Shown here: piece by piece, positions 47,820 through 60,796 of the stretch | How positions within the stretch are numbered: position 1 is the first letter of the stretch | Layout of the letters: every line of letters starts with the position of its first letter | Source of the DNA: Toxonevra muliebris | Taxonomy: Eukaryota; Arthropoda; Insecta; Diptera; Pallopteridae | Assembly (NCBI GenBank): GCA_963691655.1 | Contig: OY829326.1 | Coordinates: forward strand, 78,361,235-78,425,234 | DNA: 64,000 bases | Direction: 5' to 3' | Notes under the pieces: generated by a model | Told to the model about the DNA's origin: nothing | Seen by the model: only the letters and a program-made list of their open reading frames with translations | The model's database searches: none | Translations under genes and position numbers: made by a program

Positions 47820-48720
47820 CACGCGCTCTCGTTCGGTAATTGCGATCGCGGGTCGCGGGCACAAACACGATGCTCACGACCAGCGCACGCTCCATTCATA
47901 TCACGTACTCGTATATCAGCAACATTCCGCGGAACGCCATTGCCCGCCATATTGAAATGAAAAATTCATTTGGAACTGTTGACTACTGTCGATAACCTCG
48001 TGTTCGTCCGTTCTCTTCTTCCTGCTGTATCGCTGTCCGCACTTATTGCAATGTAATGCAATTCATTGCTCCTCTCACGATGTGTTCTCACAGTATACTG
48101 CTGGATGCAGTAGGAAGGAAAAGGATTTGTCGTCGCGCTGCATGTTGTCGTTACCGTCTTTCTAGTCCTTCGTTCGCTAGTTCGTTCACTTGCTCGTGCA
48201 TTCGTTCGATGGCTTCACGCTATCGTTTAATTAAATTTCTGCTCTTATGCGATTACGATGAATGTGTAGATAGATGTGGTTAGTTGCCGATGCCTTTAGC
48301 TGGTGCTGATGATGTTGCTGTATTGATGCTGATGTTGATGTCGAGGGTGGTGACTCTGTTACAACATTAAATTCGTATTTTATGCTTTTGGCATTTAAAT
48401 CGCGCATACCACAGAAACAAGCGTGAGTGGTGGAAGGCTGCCATCACCAAATGTTGTGAGTGCAATCGAGGGAAGTAAAAAGAAATATTGAACGGAAAAG
48501 TTCATGACTGCTTGTTTGTCACGGCGTACTCGTTTGCTTCTCTCTCGCTCGCTCACTCGCAATTATAGCGATATTTGTGACGGAAACTCGAATGACAAGT
48601 GATGTGCTGTGATGTATGCAATGAAATGATGAAATATTGAAACGACAATCCAAACGAATGCACGCTCAGTTCTCATAGGAATAAATTAAAAACGCTTTCT
48701 CAAGTTCTTATTTCTTGTTT
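47820..48720. promoter_or_regulatory. GC/CpG-richer block downstream of the PDZ exon
   Basis: About 900 bp with many CpG (TTGCGATCGCGGGTCGCGGG near 47838-47857, CCGCGGAACG near 47926), repeated TTCGTTCG-like words near 48170-48210, and an initiator-like CTCAGTTCTC at 48665-48674. Contrasts with the flanking AT-rich intron and shows no transposon signature. Could be an internal promoter or enhancer. No exon can be proven. Confidence 0.3.
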
Positions 48721-49554
48721 ATTTCGATTTTTTTTTTAGCTTTCAATCAAATCAAACGCTTTCTAATTTATTTATACCTACAATTTTTCTGTATTTATTT
48801 AGCATTTGTACCTACTACTAGTCAAAACTGTGTAGAAACTCAAATAAAACTGATTTTTATTTTTCCAGGTTCTTAAAGAACGACGTCTTAAAAATGTTTC
48901 ATAAAATTTCGGAGTTAATATTTAAACACTTCTTTTTTTTGTGATGAACGAGTAACTTTTTTCTTTTTCTCACATTATTAAATCTGTTAACAAACTAAAT
49001 ATAGCTTGAACCCAGTTTTCTAGCAAACCTCAAATTTCAGCAGCCATAATTTTATCAAAAAATTATAATTTTTTTTAAATTTTTCGTTTTTGACTTCTGA
49101 TTATTTATTTTCAAGCTAGTACGCAAACAAAAGGTCCTTCACGAAACCGTGTATATCCTCTTTACATTTTTAAAGCCATTTTTTGCTTTTTAATTCTTTG
49201 GCACTTAATAACGGCAGTGTAAAGTAGCCCAAAAATCAAACTTCCTCTAATGAAAGTGTTGTAAAATATGAAGGAATTCTCAATAGACATCCTCTTTCTT
49301 GACTAAAGCTAATTCAGACATTTTACCCCCACTATTCTGCTATTAAATTTCCATTTTACCGCAGACAGTGACGTATACAGCTAAACAGTTCGGAGGCTTT
49401 AGCTTACACATAAAATAACATCTATTGGCTTAATTTTTATTTATCATGGAAACACGTACATATATTTTACGAAAATCGATTTGATTTTTATTTAAATTGA
49501 TAGATGAGAGTTTACCATTAAGAATGAAAAACAATATCAGTCAAATGCGCCCAC

Positions 49555-49870
49555 AGGTCCTATTGCACAAGGCTTTAGTGATGAAATTTTTCAGGATACT
49601 TTCAGACATATGCGGCTTCTCTCTCACATAGACAAAAGTCCAGAGGTGTTAAGCCGCAAGATCTCAGCGGCCAATTGTGATCATCGTTTCGAAAAATGCC
49701 AGGGCCAGGTAATTTTTCTCCCAAAAGAAAAACTGCTTGTTTGACTCACCTTGCTGGAAGTAGACATCGCTCACGTCCATGCTTTCCAGTTCAGCCGATA
49801 AAATTCAGTGATCAGGAATCCATAGCGTAGTTCATTCCCCATAACAACCATCCCTAACTCGTTTTCGAAA
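49555..49870 (-). pseudogene. Transposase relic, Tc1/IS630-related family
   Basis: Minus-strand pieces: AELESMDVSDVYFQQ (block holding the second catalytic Asp, usual form MDVxDVWFQQDGATCHT, here truncated). Then NWPLRSCGLTPLDFCLC (block with the third Asp, usual form NWPPRSCDLTPLDFFLWG) at about 49630-49683. Frames are broken and both sides are too decayed to find termini. Confidence 0.65.
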
Positions 49871-50559
49871 AAAATAAAGGCCTAATGATCCATGCTGACA
49901 CACAACAACACCAAACTGTTAACCCAAAAGCGATAATTTTGTTTATTAACATTAATATACTCTTCAATATGAAAATGTGCAATATCACTTAGAATGATTT
50001 TTCCCCGAAGTTCTGAATCAATTTCATGCATTCCCAATACCTAATTGGGGAAGATACGACGCTACGGGTGGTCGGCCAGTACGGATTTATTTCTTAAAAA
50101 AAATCAATTTGTTAAAAACATCAATTACATCATATAGTCGTCGTTCAAGCAGAAATCACTAAGTCCAAACTAATTTTTGTAATTGGATCCTTATTAATTA
50201 GTTTCTATAATTCAAACCACATAATAAACTAGATTTTAGATGATCCAGTTTAATCGTATAATAATCTGTATATCAATCTGATGGCTTTTTAAGTTTTACC
50301 AGTGTTAGTAGCGCACCAAGCACTTCATAAACTAACTACATCTCAAAAATTAAAAAAATGGACTTAGTGGATTCTGCCAGAACGACGACGATATACTGTA
50401 TACTTGTAGAATTAAGGTAAAGACTGATAAATAGATCGAAGGGTTTAAGAAGTTGTTAAAGAAACCAATACAATAGAAGTGTCTCGGAGCACAGTGAGAC
50501 TAAATGGCTTAAACGTGACCAAAACCTGAAGATGTATTCGAAATTGCTTAAAACTTATT

Positions 50560-50880
50560 ACTCAGGGGTTTTATGGGTCGCTGAGTACAAGTCAGATTTT
50601 CGAAATCCAAAATGGCAGATCCAATATGGCGGATGATTTTTTAAGTTCATCATATTTACTACTCAGTACTCGGCTGTTTGCGGGATCACTGATTACGAAT
50701 TTAATGCCAGATTTGTAATCAGCGACCCCGAAATTCTCTGAGAAACGAGTTTCCAGCAAATCCATTAAATTTTTAAAACTCATCATGGCGGATGAGCAAT
50801 TTGGATCTGCAATTTTGAATTTTAAAAATTTGACCAGATTTTCAATCAGTGACCCGAAAACCCCCAAAAAACATTTTTTC
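50560..50880. repeat. ATGGCGGAT / CAGTGACCC motif repeat
   Basis: CCAAAATGGCAGATCCAATA and TGGCGGATGA recur (50607-50640, 50785-50795). GGTCGCTGAGTAC, GGATCACTGATTACG, AATCAGCGACCCC and AATCAGTGACCCG occur at 50576, 50684, 50718 and 50847 in both orientations. Similar arrays of alternating ATGGCGGATCC and ...GACCCGAAAACCCC are, as I recall, dispersed minisatellites in insects. The 96-codon minus-strand open frame here is a by-product. Confidence 0.55.
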
Positions 50881-51726
50881 AATTGTTCTAAGCATGCACC
50901 TCGTTAACAGGAACCGTGAAAATAAATATTTATTAATAGTATAACAATTTAAGTTGTAAAAAAGTTCGAAAAATTCAAAAAATTCGACATTCTGTTTTTT
51001 TTTTATCGGGGGTGAAAGTTCGTGGTTCGAGCGATAAATATTGATCTAATTTTTAAGACTAGACTTGATTTTTTGGTTTAATATGATACGAACTCCAGAT
51101 TTAATGTCAGCCAGAAAAATTCAGGGATAACTTTAAGCAATACATCATTCAAAATTAAAATTATTCACTTTCTTACTCACTTTGAAACGTCTATTTTTAT
51201 TTTTATTTCAAACTGGGTTATACATATATATTTTAATATGAAAAAAATAGGTACAATACACCCATACTGACCCCTTAAGTTAACTGAAACTTATAGGACT
51301 TGCGACCGAAGTCCCTATACAAAATTCGGTGGAGTGTTACTTGCGGAATCAACTAATTTAAGTTTTCGCCCATACTTTGAGATACAGCAGCAATATTTTA
51401 ATTTGGGAGTGCACATTAAACGAGAATGTTTCAGGCAAAACAAAATGTCCCCTAGGGGGTCCAAAAAAACCGCTAAAAAATTTTTGTATCATTACTTGTT
51501 ACATTTGATGAGTGCGACCTTTTGTTCCTAAGTGTTATTGGCTTTTGACTCCACCTTCGACTAATTTTTTCAACTTTTATATTTTTTATTACATTTTTTT
51601 TAATAATATTAATTTTCAAAATTCTTAAACTCTTGCTACAGCAAGTCAAAGTTTCAGTACAAACACTGTGCAAAAGCTTTGCTATAAAATATAGAAAAAA
51701 CTCTGAATTATTGATAGTTTCATTAA

Positions 51727-51996
51727 CTAAAATAAATCTTTACGTGATTCGAGTTGGCTGTAACCCTTGCGGCTATAGAGCTTGAAAAAAATATGAGCCA
51801 AACGTTGTTTATCAAAGATCGCGACGGTAGATTCACTAACACAACGTTTACCTGGAATTTCTATAATTTCCTCTGAAAATATGCGATTTCTTAATTTGTC
51901 CTGCAGGAAGAACTGTAAATATGGCGGCTCTGTAACTATGAACCTACCCCAATCGATCATTCTTGTGTACTTATGAGTCACTACCGAACTTTGCAA
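51727..51996 (-). pseudogene. C-terminal relic of an arthropod transposon-like protein
   Basis: An 89-codon open stretch reads MIDWGRFIVTEPPYLQFFLQ, then KLRNRIFSEE, then RLAHIFFKLYSRKGYSQLES and RKDLF before the stop. It resembles, from memory, the ending of a repeated uncharacterised protein family in insect genomes (xITEPPLLxxxSDEELR...ERxVKxVTEAS...KLESRKxLP). The usual CHSQAVER block is replaced. Family name and function unknown to me. Alternatively a chance frame. Confidence 0.4.
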
Positions 51997-53432
51997 CGCC
52001 TTGTTTATGGATATAAAGTTTAAGAAGCGTTACAGATGGGTAAAGCAGTGCGTCTAAAAAACGGAACTAAGACTAAACTGAAAACTAAAAAAACGGGCTG
52101 TTCGAAATTAAACTTCTAGATGGGAAACCCTATAGGCGGGAAGGGAAGTGTTACCAAACCCAAATCGAAGATCAGCAATTGTTCTATTAAGCCAAATTGC
52201 ATAGTCTTAAGACTAATTACTTTCTTCAAGTATAGAAACCAATTTATAAATTTTTCGACCCAGGAAATGATTTGACTTCAGTAACTTCCAGTAGATTTTT
52301 ACTCTTGATAGCATAAAAGTTTTTGCCACTGGATACTTTTCCTATTTTCTGATAAATATTTCAGTCAATATGGCCACTTGTCCTAAATTAAAAGGTTTTT
52401 CAAATGACTGAGCAAAATAACCCTCCCCCCCCTTTCCCCTGCATCATTTCCGCAATCTCTGGTTCCCCTTGTGTCTTTTCTCATATTCAACTGAAACTTT
52501 TCTGAACTTTAAATAATAAACCTTTTAGTTGAGTGATAATTTTTATTCATTTTGTTGAGGTTTTCGTAAGTAAATTGAATGTGCATTTTCTTTCTAAAGT
52601 GAAGTTTTCACTTCATTCCAACTAATGTTAGCCACAGTCAAATGAAAAAATTAAAAATAATAAAAGTAAAAATAAAAATAGTGAGTTAGTTAGTTAAAAA
52701 GTCCAGTACTTTTCTACTTTATTCTTTTTTGTTTTGTTTCTTATATGAGCAAACAAACAAATAAAACAAAGAAGTAAATCAACAGGACTTTCAAGCGCCA
52801 TCAACAGATTCATCAACATAAAACCGCATTAGAATAACAAAAACAACAATAAAAGCAACAATTCTTCTTTTATCTTATTTTATTTATTTAAGATATTTGC
52901 CAGGTTAAAAATTTATACACACATACATATGTATACTGGGTCATTTACACATACATACAATATATATACACAATACAAAAAATTGCAACAAATGAACACA
53001 AACGTAGAAACAAAAACAATAAGATTAAAATAAATAAATAAAAATAAAAGAAAATGTAAACGTGCATAACAAAACGAATTTGCTAAAACGAATCCACCAA
53101 AACGAAAATCTAAAAAAAAAGGAAACGAAAGGATTGCTTAGTAAAACGTAAGGATCTAATGCTAACAACAATAACTACACATTGGGCACAACACACTTTG
53201 GCATTGAGTAATGAGAAAAGTTTTTCATATTAACTTGGAAAAAAGATAGTGGCAATACCAACAAGTTGAAGAGCGCGCTTTATTAGGTCGAGACCGGTGC
53301 ACAGTAATTCGCTGCATAAGTAAAAGTCAAGAATTTTAAAGAATTGAAACCTAATAATATTAATTTATAGATAATACTGCAACTAAGAAGAAACCGGCAA
53401 AAGTTAAATTTTTGTGTGTAAAAAATTGTAAG

Positions 53433-54188
53433 ACCACCTTGATCAAAAAGTTCCTGGAATAACCACCGTGTGGCGCTCCCATCATTCCGATTTTTTACAA
53501 TTTTATTAAATTGTATTGTATTAAATTTTGCGTAAAAAATGGATTTAATGGTGCGCGAACGTTGGAAATGTTGGAAAAGTGTTTCGGCAACGATTCTCTA
53601 AAGAAAACGGTCGTTTACCAGTGGCACGAGCGATTCAAAAGTGGTCGTGAGTCAATCGAAGATGATGAACGCAGTGGCAAACCATCGACATCGAAAACCG
53701 ATGAAAACATTGATAAAATAAAAGAAATTTAGGTCAAAATTCACCACCAGAGAGTATTATTTGGGCGTTATGAGGCGTTTGCGTGAAACAATTCACAGAA
53801 AGAGACCAGAATTTTGCACCATGATAACGCACCGTCGCACAGTGCTATCATTAGTCGTAATTTTTTGACGAAAAATGCAACAAATACCATCCAACAGCCA
53901 CCGAATTCACCTGATTTGGGTCCCTGTGACTTCATTAATCGAGCTAAAAAACCATTACGGGGAACGCGTTTCAGCAGCCGAGAGGAAGTAATGGGAAAAT
54001 CGTAGGAAGCACTGATGGACATACCGAAAACCGAATATAAAAAATGTTTCGAGGATTGGATCAAGCGCTGACATAAGTGTGTTGTAGTCGATGGTGATTA
54101 CTTTGAAGGGGACAATATAGATTTAGATGAATAAACTTGTATTTTGAATTTTCTGAATAAATTCCGGGAACTTTTTGATCAAGGTGGT
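53433..54188 (+). mobile_element. Internally deleted mariner (second family)
   Basis: Perfect 22-bp inverted repeats at 53433-53454 and 54167-54188 (ACCACCTTGATCAAAAAGTT...). Transposase remnants on the + strand have the SETMAR/GVQW-like pattern common in arthropods. At 756 bp it is a little over half of a full mariner. The exact outer boundary and TA duplication are ambiguous by a few bases (TA at 53429-53430 and 54192-54193). Confidence 0.9.
53505..54134 (+). pseudogene. mariner transposase fragments (N- and C-terminal)
   Basis: N-terminal fragment to a stop at 53730 has the helix-turn-helix signature NGARTLEMLEKCFG...YQWHERFKSGRESIEDDERSGKPS. The middle, which would hold the second helix-turn-helix and the first catalytic Asp, is deleted. 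After a remnant EYYLGVMRRLRETIHRKRPE (from about 53748) the frame shifts into HHDNAPSHSA (second Asp present) and LGPCDFI (third Asp present), near 53814-54005. The terminal FEDWIKR and DYFEGDNID follow, with a stop at 54132-54134. Several shifts and stops. Non-functional. Confidence 0.88.
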
Positions 54189-56027
54189 AAGTACATTTTT
54201 CAGTGAAACTTACCACAGTTCCAAGTCGCATATGCATTAAAACTGTTCAATTTAAAAATTTAGATATTTTTTGAAAATAACAAAACTGAAAATTATTGAT
54301 TTTTGATGGGCAAAAAGTCGAAAATAGTGTGAAATTATGTGCTGGTTGTTTTTTTTTAATATTTAGTATGCACTTTCGTCTATCAAGATATGTATATAAA
54401 AATTGCCATCGATTTTTTCCCATTCTTTAAAACAAATCATTTTGAAAATATGCCTAGCGCGATATTTCTGCCTTATTTTTAATGAAAGTTATTTTATTTG
54501 ATCCTGAAAGTATGCAATGAAAAAATAAAAGAAAAGAATCTTTATTCGATTTAAACAAAATAAATTTGTTATTATTAAAATTATTATTTGATTTTAGAAA
54601 GCATGAGACGATTTCTAAGGATTTATCTTAATAGTTATGACCGTTATTTTTCAAAGTACCAAACATTTACAGATATAGAGACAGACAGATCAGTTGGCTG
54701 TTTTGAAATCCGCTACGATTCCTTACTAGTGATCTTAGTGATGACTCTTGTTTGTATTTCAACACCGAGAATTACAAGATTTTCCTCAAATATCTTCACT
54801 AAATAGAAATGATGAAAGATACGACCATAACTGTTCTAAATACTATTCTCACTACAACTAATTAATTTAAACGTTTTGTTATGGATTGTCTAATTGTAAT
54901 ACATGAGAGAGTGGATGTGTTTTTGATTAAATGTTGTTGTTGAATTTGTCTGAATTGCGTTTTAGATTTATTTGAAATCTGTCTACACTTTTCAACCAAA
55001 GCTCTATGGTCATAATCTCCAGATTTGCGCGATGTTGTCGGTTTGCAAGCTATATCCTATTGTATAAATCATGATGCCGTCTTAGAGGTAAAATAACCCC
55101 ACTTCAAAGATTAAAATATGTAGACTGGGGGCCACCCTCGACATGGGTTACCGTTACTTGAAGTTTATAATTGTGGAGCTAAAATGAATGAAAAAATTGT
55201 ATTTTTGTTTTTGATATAGGTACTATCAGTAATTAAAAAAAACGAAATATATCGTGAACTAGTAGGTATGGAATTTATTAAAGTATATTCCAACGTATAT
55301 ATGTAGTCATCACAACAACAGTGTAAACAAAGACGGGCAAATCAGACGGCGGTTTCGTTTATTTTAATTTTATATTTCCCAAGTGTATTTTTATTAAACC
55401 TATTAGTGCTTTTAAGAAATTTTTATCGACTTTGAAGAAGCTTCTAAATTTGTAAGCACTGTAATCTGTTTGAAGGCCAAAGGTTTTTACTGTAATTTGT
55501 TCTAAACCAATTTAAAACTTTAGCTGCTACTAATAGCTACTATGATTTTCATTTAAATTTTTATAAAAATACCCAAACGAAGTAAATTTATGATAAATTC
55601 TTATGGAGATATGCATGGCAATAATTACATCGATTCTGTTTTCTGCCACGATATGAAATTGCATGATCAGCTCCATGAATAGCATGAATAGTTTCGAAAT
55701 TATAGCATTTTTAAGAAAATTTCATGATCTTATCTATAATTCATATCAAGTTATGTTCTCTTAGCCTTTTTTTTCTATGGTAGGTTGCCACGCCACACCA
55801 ACGATCGTGACAATTTTTTACCAAATGATCACTATTGAGCTCAGGTACAAATAAGCTAAATTTGCCAAGTTTTGGCCTGCAAAAAATGGATTTGGTCCCA
55901 TAGTGCAATGGTCCTTCCAACCGCGAATTTTAAATTTCGGACTGTAGAGCATTTTTCAACGCTATGCAACCCGTCTGCAACATTTTTCCAGGGTCTCCGT
56001 AAAATTAATTTTGTTTTTACAGCCTTC
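54189..56027. other. No gene seen
   Basis: AT-rich, slightly GC-richer at 55080-55160. No element termini or coding matches recognised. Confidence 0.5.
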
Positions 56028-56031
56028 TTAA

Positions 56032-56479
56032 CCCTCTTGTCCCCAAGCGTGTCTCTAGACAGCCTTCATCGAAATGGCTTTAATTACCGCATTAATAGGT
56101 TTTTGATGCTACATTTAATGATATCGTTTATTTTCCAAGCTTTTAAAAAAAATGCATCAGTTAGGCAAAGTCAGAAATTTGTGAAAAATAGTAAAATCAA
56201 TTATGTGGAATTGAGATAAAAGTACAAAAAAACTAAAATACTTCCCGTCATAGTAACCAGATAAAAAAACTAGCTGTGAGTAGCTAGGAATTTGAAATTT
56301 TTATACATAATATTTAATTACTTAAACAAAATTGATAATAAGTTTATTCAACAAAAATTAATTTTAGCCATTCAATCTTTAAATTTTTTGGAATTTTGAG
56401 ATCAGATTTCTGCTTTTCACATCAAAATTGATCAATCTTAATTTTTTCTAAATCAATCAAAAATTTGGGAGCTAGAGGG
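56032..56479. mobile_element. piggyBac-like MITE (448 bp)
   Basis: TTAA duplications at 56028-56031 and 56480-56483 enclose inverted termini CCCTCTTGTCCCCAA (56032) and, complement, CCCTCTAGCTCCCAA. TTAA plus CCCT ends are diagnostic of the piggyBac superfamily. No coding capacity. A second, partial copy is at 20670-20945. Confidence 0.88.
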
Positions 56480-56483
56480 TTAA

Positions 56484-59095
56484 TACAGTCCATTTCATAA
56501 CTAAATCACCACTTTTTATTTTTATAGAAAAATTTTTAAAATTTTGTTTATAAGATTATCATTTCAGCACACTTTATTCCATGAATTCACAGAAATAAAA
56601 ATTAACCAAGACAATTCAGAAAATATTATTTTCCAGTGTTTCATAACTATATCACTACTTCTATATAATTAGCATACAAAGCTGGTAAGTTCCAAAGTTA
56701 AAATTGTTTTTATGTTTAGAAGCTGGTTGAATCCATTCTTTCTGCCAGTAAAGCGAAAAGTCTGTTTGGCATACTTCTCACCTTTTTTATTGAGGTCCTT
56801 CGAAATTTTAGACCGACTGGAGTCAACCGCTGTTCTCAGCTTAGCCACATTGTTGTTTTATTTGTTATTGGCTTAGACCTTTCCTACTTTACTCTCCTAA
56901 AGGTTTTCAAAATGGTTTCGGTTGGTTTTGACACTCGAGTGAGAAATGCGAAATTATATTTTTATTTTTGTACATAATCTCTATAGCAAAATTATCGAAT
57001 TATGAATTAAAATCGTGTTTTATCAAAACATCTTTTCTGCACAGTCGTGGTTTTGGCATATACCCGACAATATGTAAAACTACTTAATAAGTTTCAGGTT
57101 AAAATTACTCATATTACTATCAATATGACTAAAATAATGATTGAATAACTAATGATTGAATAATTAATGACGAATTCATTTGGTGGTAGTTATGACTTAC
57201 TATTTGTTTAATCATGACCACGTTCAATCATAACTCGTTAGTCATGACTAAAAGTTTATATAATTAAAAAAAAAAAATAGTTGATTGCTCCCCTCAATCA
57301 GAACTGTATAAAAGAGATTATTAAGCGAGGTCTACCCATCATTAAACTGTTTTCTATTCTCCTTTTACTTAGGGAGCTGAGAGCTGGTGCTAGGAATAGT
57401 GATTAGTTAGTGAAGAAGGTTAAGGTCTTTGCTGGTTCATGCTTTTGTCTCTGATGTCAGAGTTGTATGCATATTAGGCTGATGCAGTATATGATTTCAA
57501 TACTCTTCTCTACAAATTTTAAAGCTGAAGTAAAAAAGAATAACAAATTAAAATTAGCTAAGAATTGAGTCAAGTATAATTTGCACAATTCAAACTTTGC
57601 TATGAGCAATGAAATTCGAATGTAAATAATTCATTTTAGGTAAAATGGATTATTTATTAGATGAAAGTTAAAATTATAAACAATAGAAACAATTACTTTA
57701 AAGGTAAAGTCATCTACTAGTCAGAGATCGAACCCGGACTTCTGAGATGCAAGTCTTTTTTTTTGCAATCTGGCGATCTTGTCGCAGCATATTGCTCCCG
57801 TGATAGAGATTTGAATTTCACAAATATCGTAAATAAATATTTATAATTTTTCATTACGTTGACTGTTCTTTCAACAGCTCCAGAGTTCGTATTTAATTAT
57901 GGGTTAGATTGTGTTAACTAATGAAGTCTTTTAATGATTTATCCAATGAAAACTTTCATCGATTAGTTTTGATGGTGATGGAAAATAACAAAACGCAAGT
58001 CAAGGCAAATCTTGCAATTTTTTATAATTATTTTACGAAAATCTATTCAACCTTGACTTCCAAATGTAGAGTGCTTCATAAAAAATACAAAAAAAAAAAA
58101 ACAAGTCTGAGAATTTTGAAACTGAACTGGACAAATATTTTGCTTTTCAACGAATTAAGAAAACAAATGATGTAGCACTGCAAAAGTATAAAAAAAAAAC
58201 TTCATACAAAAAAGAACAAAAAGTAAGAAGAGACTTGAAAGAAATTGCAATTTACTTTGGTGGCAACATTGGCTGGCAGCTAGTATATAGAATAAAAAAA
58301 AAACGTACAAGCAAAGAACCCAGTAAACCATTGCGTTAAGTTAAGTCAACAAAAAACATTTTCATTGCACTTTTCCGCACAGAAACACATACACACACAC
58401 ATACATAGTTACAGAAAGAGAGATACATCAACACACATTTACACAGAAAGAGAAACATAATGATTTATTTTTGTTTGCGGTTTTCCAATGCTTTATTTTC
58501 AAAGTGCACGTAGTTTTTCATTTTTCGTTTTTTTTTTGTTTTTTGTTTTTCAATTTTCGTTTTGTTTTTCTGTTTGTATTCAACATTTTAATTTGTTATT
58601 CACCTACACGCACACCTGATGATAGTACACAACCGTTCCGATCTTATTGTAGATACTATTTGCTATTTTCCTTCTTTTTCGACTTTTTCCCTTCTTTAAC
58701 TTCCTTTTATTGCTGCTTTCCTTCTATCATTGCATTGCACACAGTTAAATAACAAAATAGTGTTGTATGCACAGTTGAAAATGAAGAAGGGGAAGAGAGG
58801 CGGAGGAGTTGGAGCGTGCGGGAAGCTAGTCAAGGAAGTAGTACTTCCTCGACTGTGTCCGGTTTGAATATACATCCATACATACATCAGTTACAGTTTT
58901 CTGTTGTGTTTTACCTTGACAGCTTTATTTTCCTATTGCTTGTAGCCAAGGGCGTAACCAGAGATTTTCTTTTCGGGTGAGGCTACCATGAAGGCAAATA
59001 TTCATTATTAAATTTTATGAAACTGTTGTTTAAATACAATAGAATAAATACTATTATGCGTTTTATGGGTTCTACAAAGAACAGAAGTGGTCGAT
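56484..59095. other. No gene seen: simple repeats and a SINE-head fragment
   Basis: CATACACAC tracts near 58385-58410 and a pyrimidine-rich stretch at 58640-58735. Otherwise AT-rich. Confidence 0.5.
57690..57795 (-). repeat. SINE-head fragment with B box
   Basis: Minus-strand sequence AGAAGTCCGGGTTCGATCTC matches a pol III B box (GGTTCGATC), preceded by AAGATCGCCAGATTGC. Only a head of about 100 bp is visible and no A box is convincing. Could be a fragment of either SINE family or an unrelated tRNA pseudogene. Confidence 0.4.
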
Positions 59096-59219
59096 CTCTT
59101 TACCAAGGTTGTAAACAAATCTTGCTGAATGGTTCAGTTCAACGGTTCATGGTCTGTTCGGTTCAAAACTAGTTTCCCGCACTTTAGAACAGCTGTTATG
59201 GTTCAAAAATGGTTTGGTT

Positions 59220-60517
59220 CAGTCTGCCTCAAATTTATAGAGGCACCCATTTTTTCGGGGATAACTTTTTTTTCTAGAAGGAAGGGCATTTCTATCTATG
59301 ACTTTGGACTTCTGTCTCATTTATTAAATCCTGCAGCAATTCAAGTGTTTATCTTTACAGTTTTTGTAGAAAAAGTGGCGTCACACATTAACATTGGAAA
59401 GAAACATGATTTTTTATTATAACAACCCACTTTTTTGGTAGATTTTGATTATAACTTACAAAAAATCAGTAATAGCGTTACCATCGTGTTTGAAAACCAT
59501 CCTCATTCTTTTGACCACTGAGTCGTTCAGATTCATCAGGGTGTCTGTGATGATGTTTTCTCAAGCCTTCCTAATTCCCACTTCGACCTCAGCAATAGTA
59601 GAATACTGCCGAGCGTTGTCATAAACGTCATGGAAATTAATGCATCAAAACAATTTCCATTAGATTCAGGTTTGGGGAAAGGGCAGGTCGCTGAAGTACC
59701 AGAACTTTTGTCTTAGTCAACCACTACTTAGTCGATTTGCTAATACCGAATGCCATCTGGGCAATTTAAGTTGAACTTTTTTCGCCGGACCAAACAATTT
59801 GAAACACATACAAATACCCAAATCTTAATCTAATTCCATATAAACTTACAGGATTTAATGACTTAACAAAAAAAAAAAGAAAGTTCTGTACCTTCGATAA
59901 TTCATACATCCACTGCAACTTCTTCACGGCAAACTTTTATCGTTCCAGCTTATGATGATGCTTTAACATCGGCGATTTCTGTATTTTCTCTAGAACCAAG
60001 TGCGGAGATTCTTTCAAAACCCTATGAACTTTTGAGACATGTGGGCGTGACTTCATTTCTTATATGTCTGCAGCCCTTAGTCGTTTGAGAAGCGGCAGCA
60101 ACAATTCTTCGTTTGCTGCATTCAGAAAGCTTAAGTGGTGGTCCACGCTTCTTTTTTATTGATTCGTTGGAATCTTTTGTTACGTATCTGTTAATAGCAT
60201 TGCTAGAACCGTTTATTAGCCTAGCTTCTCGATTTTACTTGCCGGACGTCTTATATGCATCGACGGACGCTTTTTCTACTACGGACAGCCCCTTTGCTTT
60301 TTCTATTTTATTTCAACTAAAACTTTCCGAGTTTTCTTTCCAATGCCTTATTAATGTGGAATACTACTTTATAAAAAGAGTAAAAGTAAACAATTGAATT
60401 GCATGAATAAATAAGACAGAAGTCGTAAGTCATAAATAAAAATCACTTTTAGCTTTTTTGTAGAAAAATAAGTTATCCCCGAAAAAGTGTGTGACTTTAT
60501 AAATTTGGGACACACTG
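59220..60517 (-). mobile_element. Tc3-like element, decayed (1298 bp)
   Basis: Inverted repeats of about 140-150 bp, beginning CAGTGTGTCCCAAATTTATA at the right end (complement, 60517 inward) and CAGTCTGCCTCAAATTTATA at 59220. Both share TTTTTCGGGGATAACTT further in. TA follows the right end (60518-60519); the left flank is TT, presumably mutated. The termini and the enclosed transposase resemble nematode Tc3 as I remember it. Confidence 0.85.
59450..60340 (-). pseudogene. Tc3-like transposase relic
   Basis: Minus-strand blocks in order: the helix-turn-helix hinge near 60100-60180 reads KDSNESIKKKRGPPLKLSEC across short shifts. KKFNLNCPDGIRY near 59740-59790 corresponds to the Tc3 block FSDEKKFNLDGPDGxxYYWHD, with the catalytic Asp lost. 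A C-terminal stretch near 59470-59560 corresponds to LRKAWExIxxDxLMNLxDSVxKRM, in broken frames. No long open frame remains. Confidence 0.78.
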
Positions 60518-60796
60518 TATAAGGCAAGGAATGATAGCAATAGAAAAGTATACACAAATTTATTAAAAATCATTAAATTAAAAAAAAAAAACAAGATGAA
60601 AAGCTGCGTTCGGGCGTGGCCGAACTTTAAATACTTTTGATTTCCACAAATATGGAACACAGCAGATATTCTAAGGAATAATTCGGCGAAAATTACTGAA
60701 TTTGAAATTTACACCACGTTTTGAAAATTTCATTTCATCGATTTTATTCACCTCAAAATTAAACATGACTAGAAGGAATATCAAGAATGTCAGATG

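Noticed and set aside
47295..47864. 189-codon open frame on the minus strand across the PDZ exon
   Set aside because: It is the antisense of the Syn1 PDZ exon and an adjacent CA microsatellite; it has no homology and is explained by codon shadow.
50592..50882. 96-codon minus-strand protein
   Set aside because: The frame lies wholly within a motif repeat (ATGGCGGAT / CAGTGACCC); repetition, not selection, explains the lack of stops.
55872..56219. 115-codon plus-strand frame
   Set aside because: It runs from unique AT-rich DNA into a non-coding piggyBac-like MITE, so it is not one gene.
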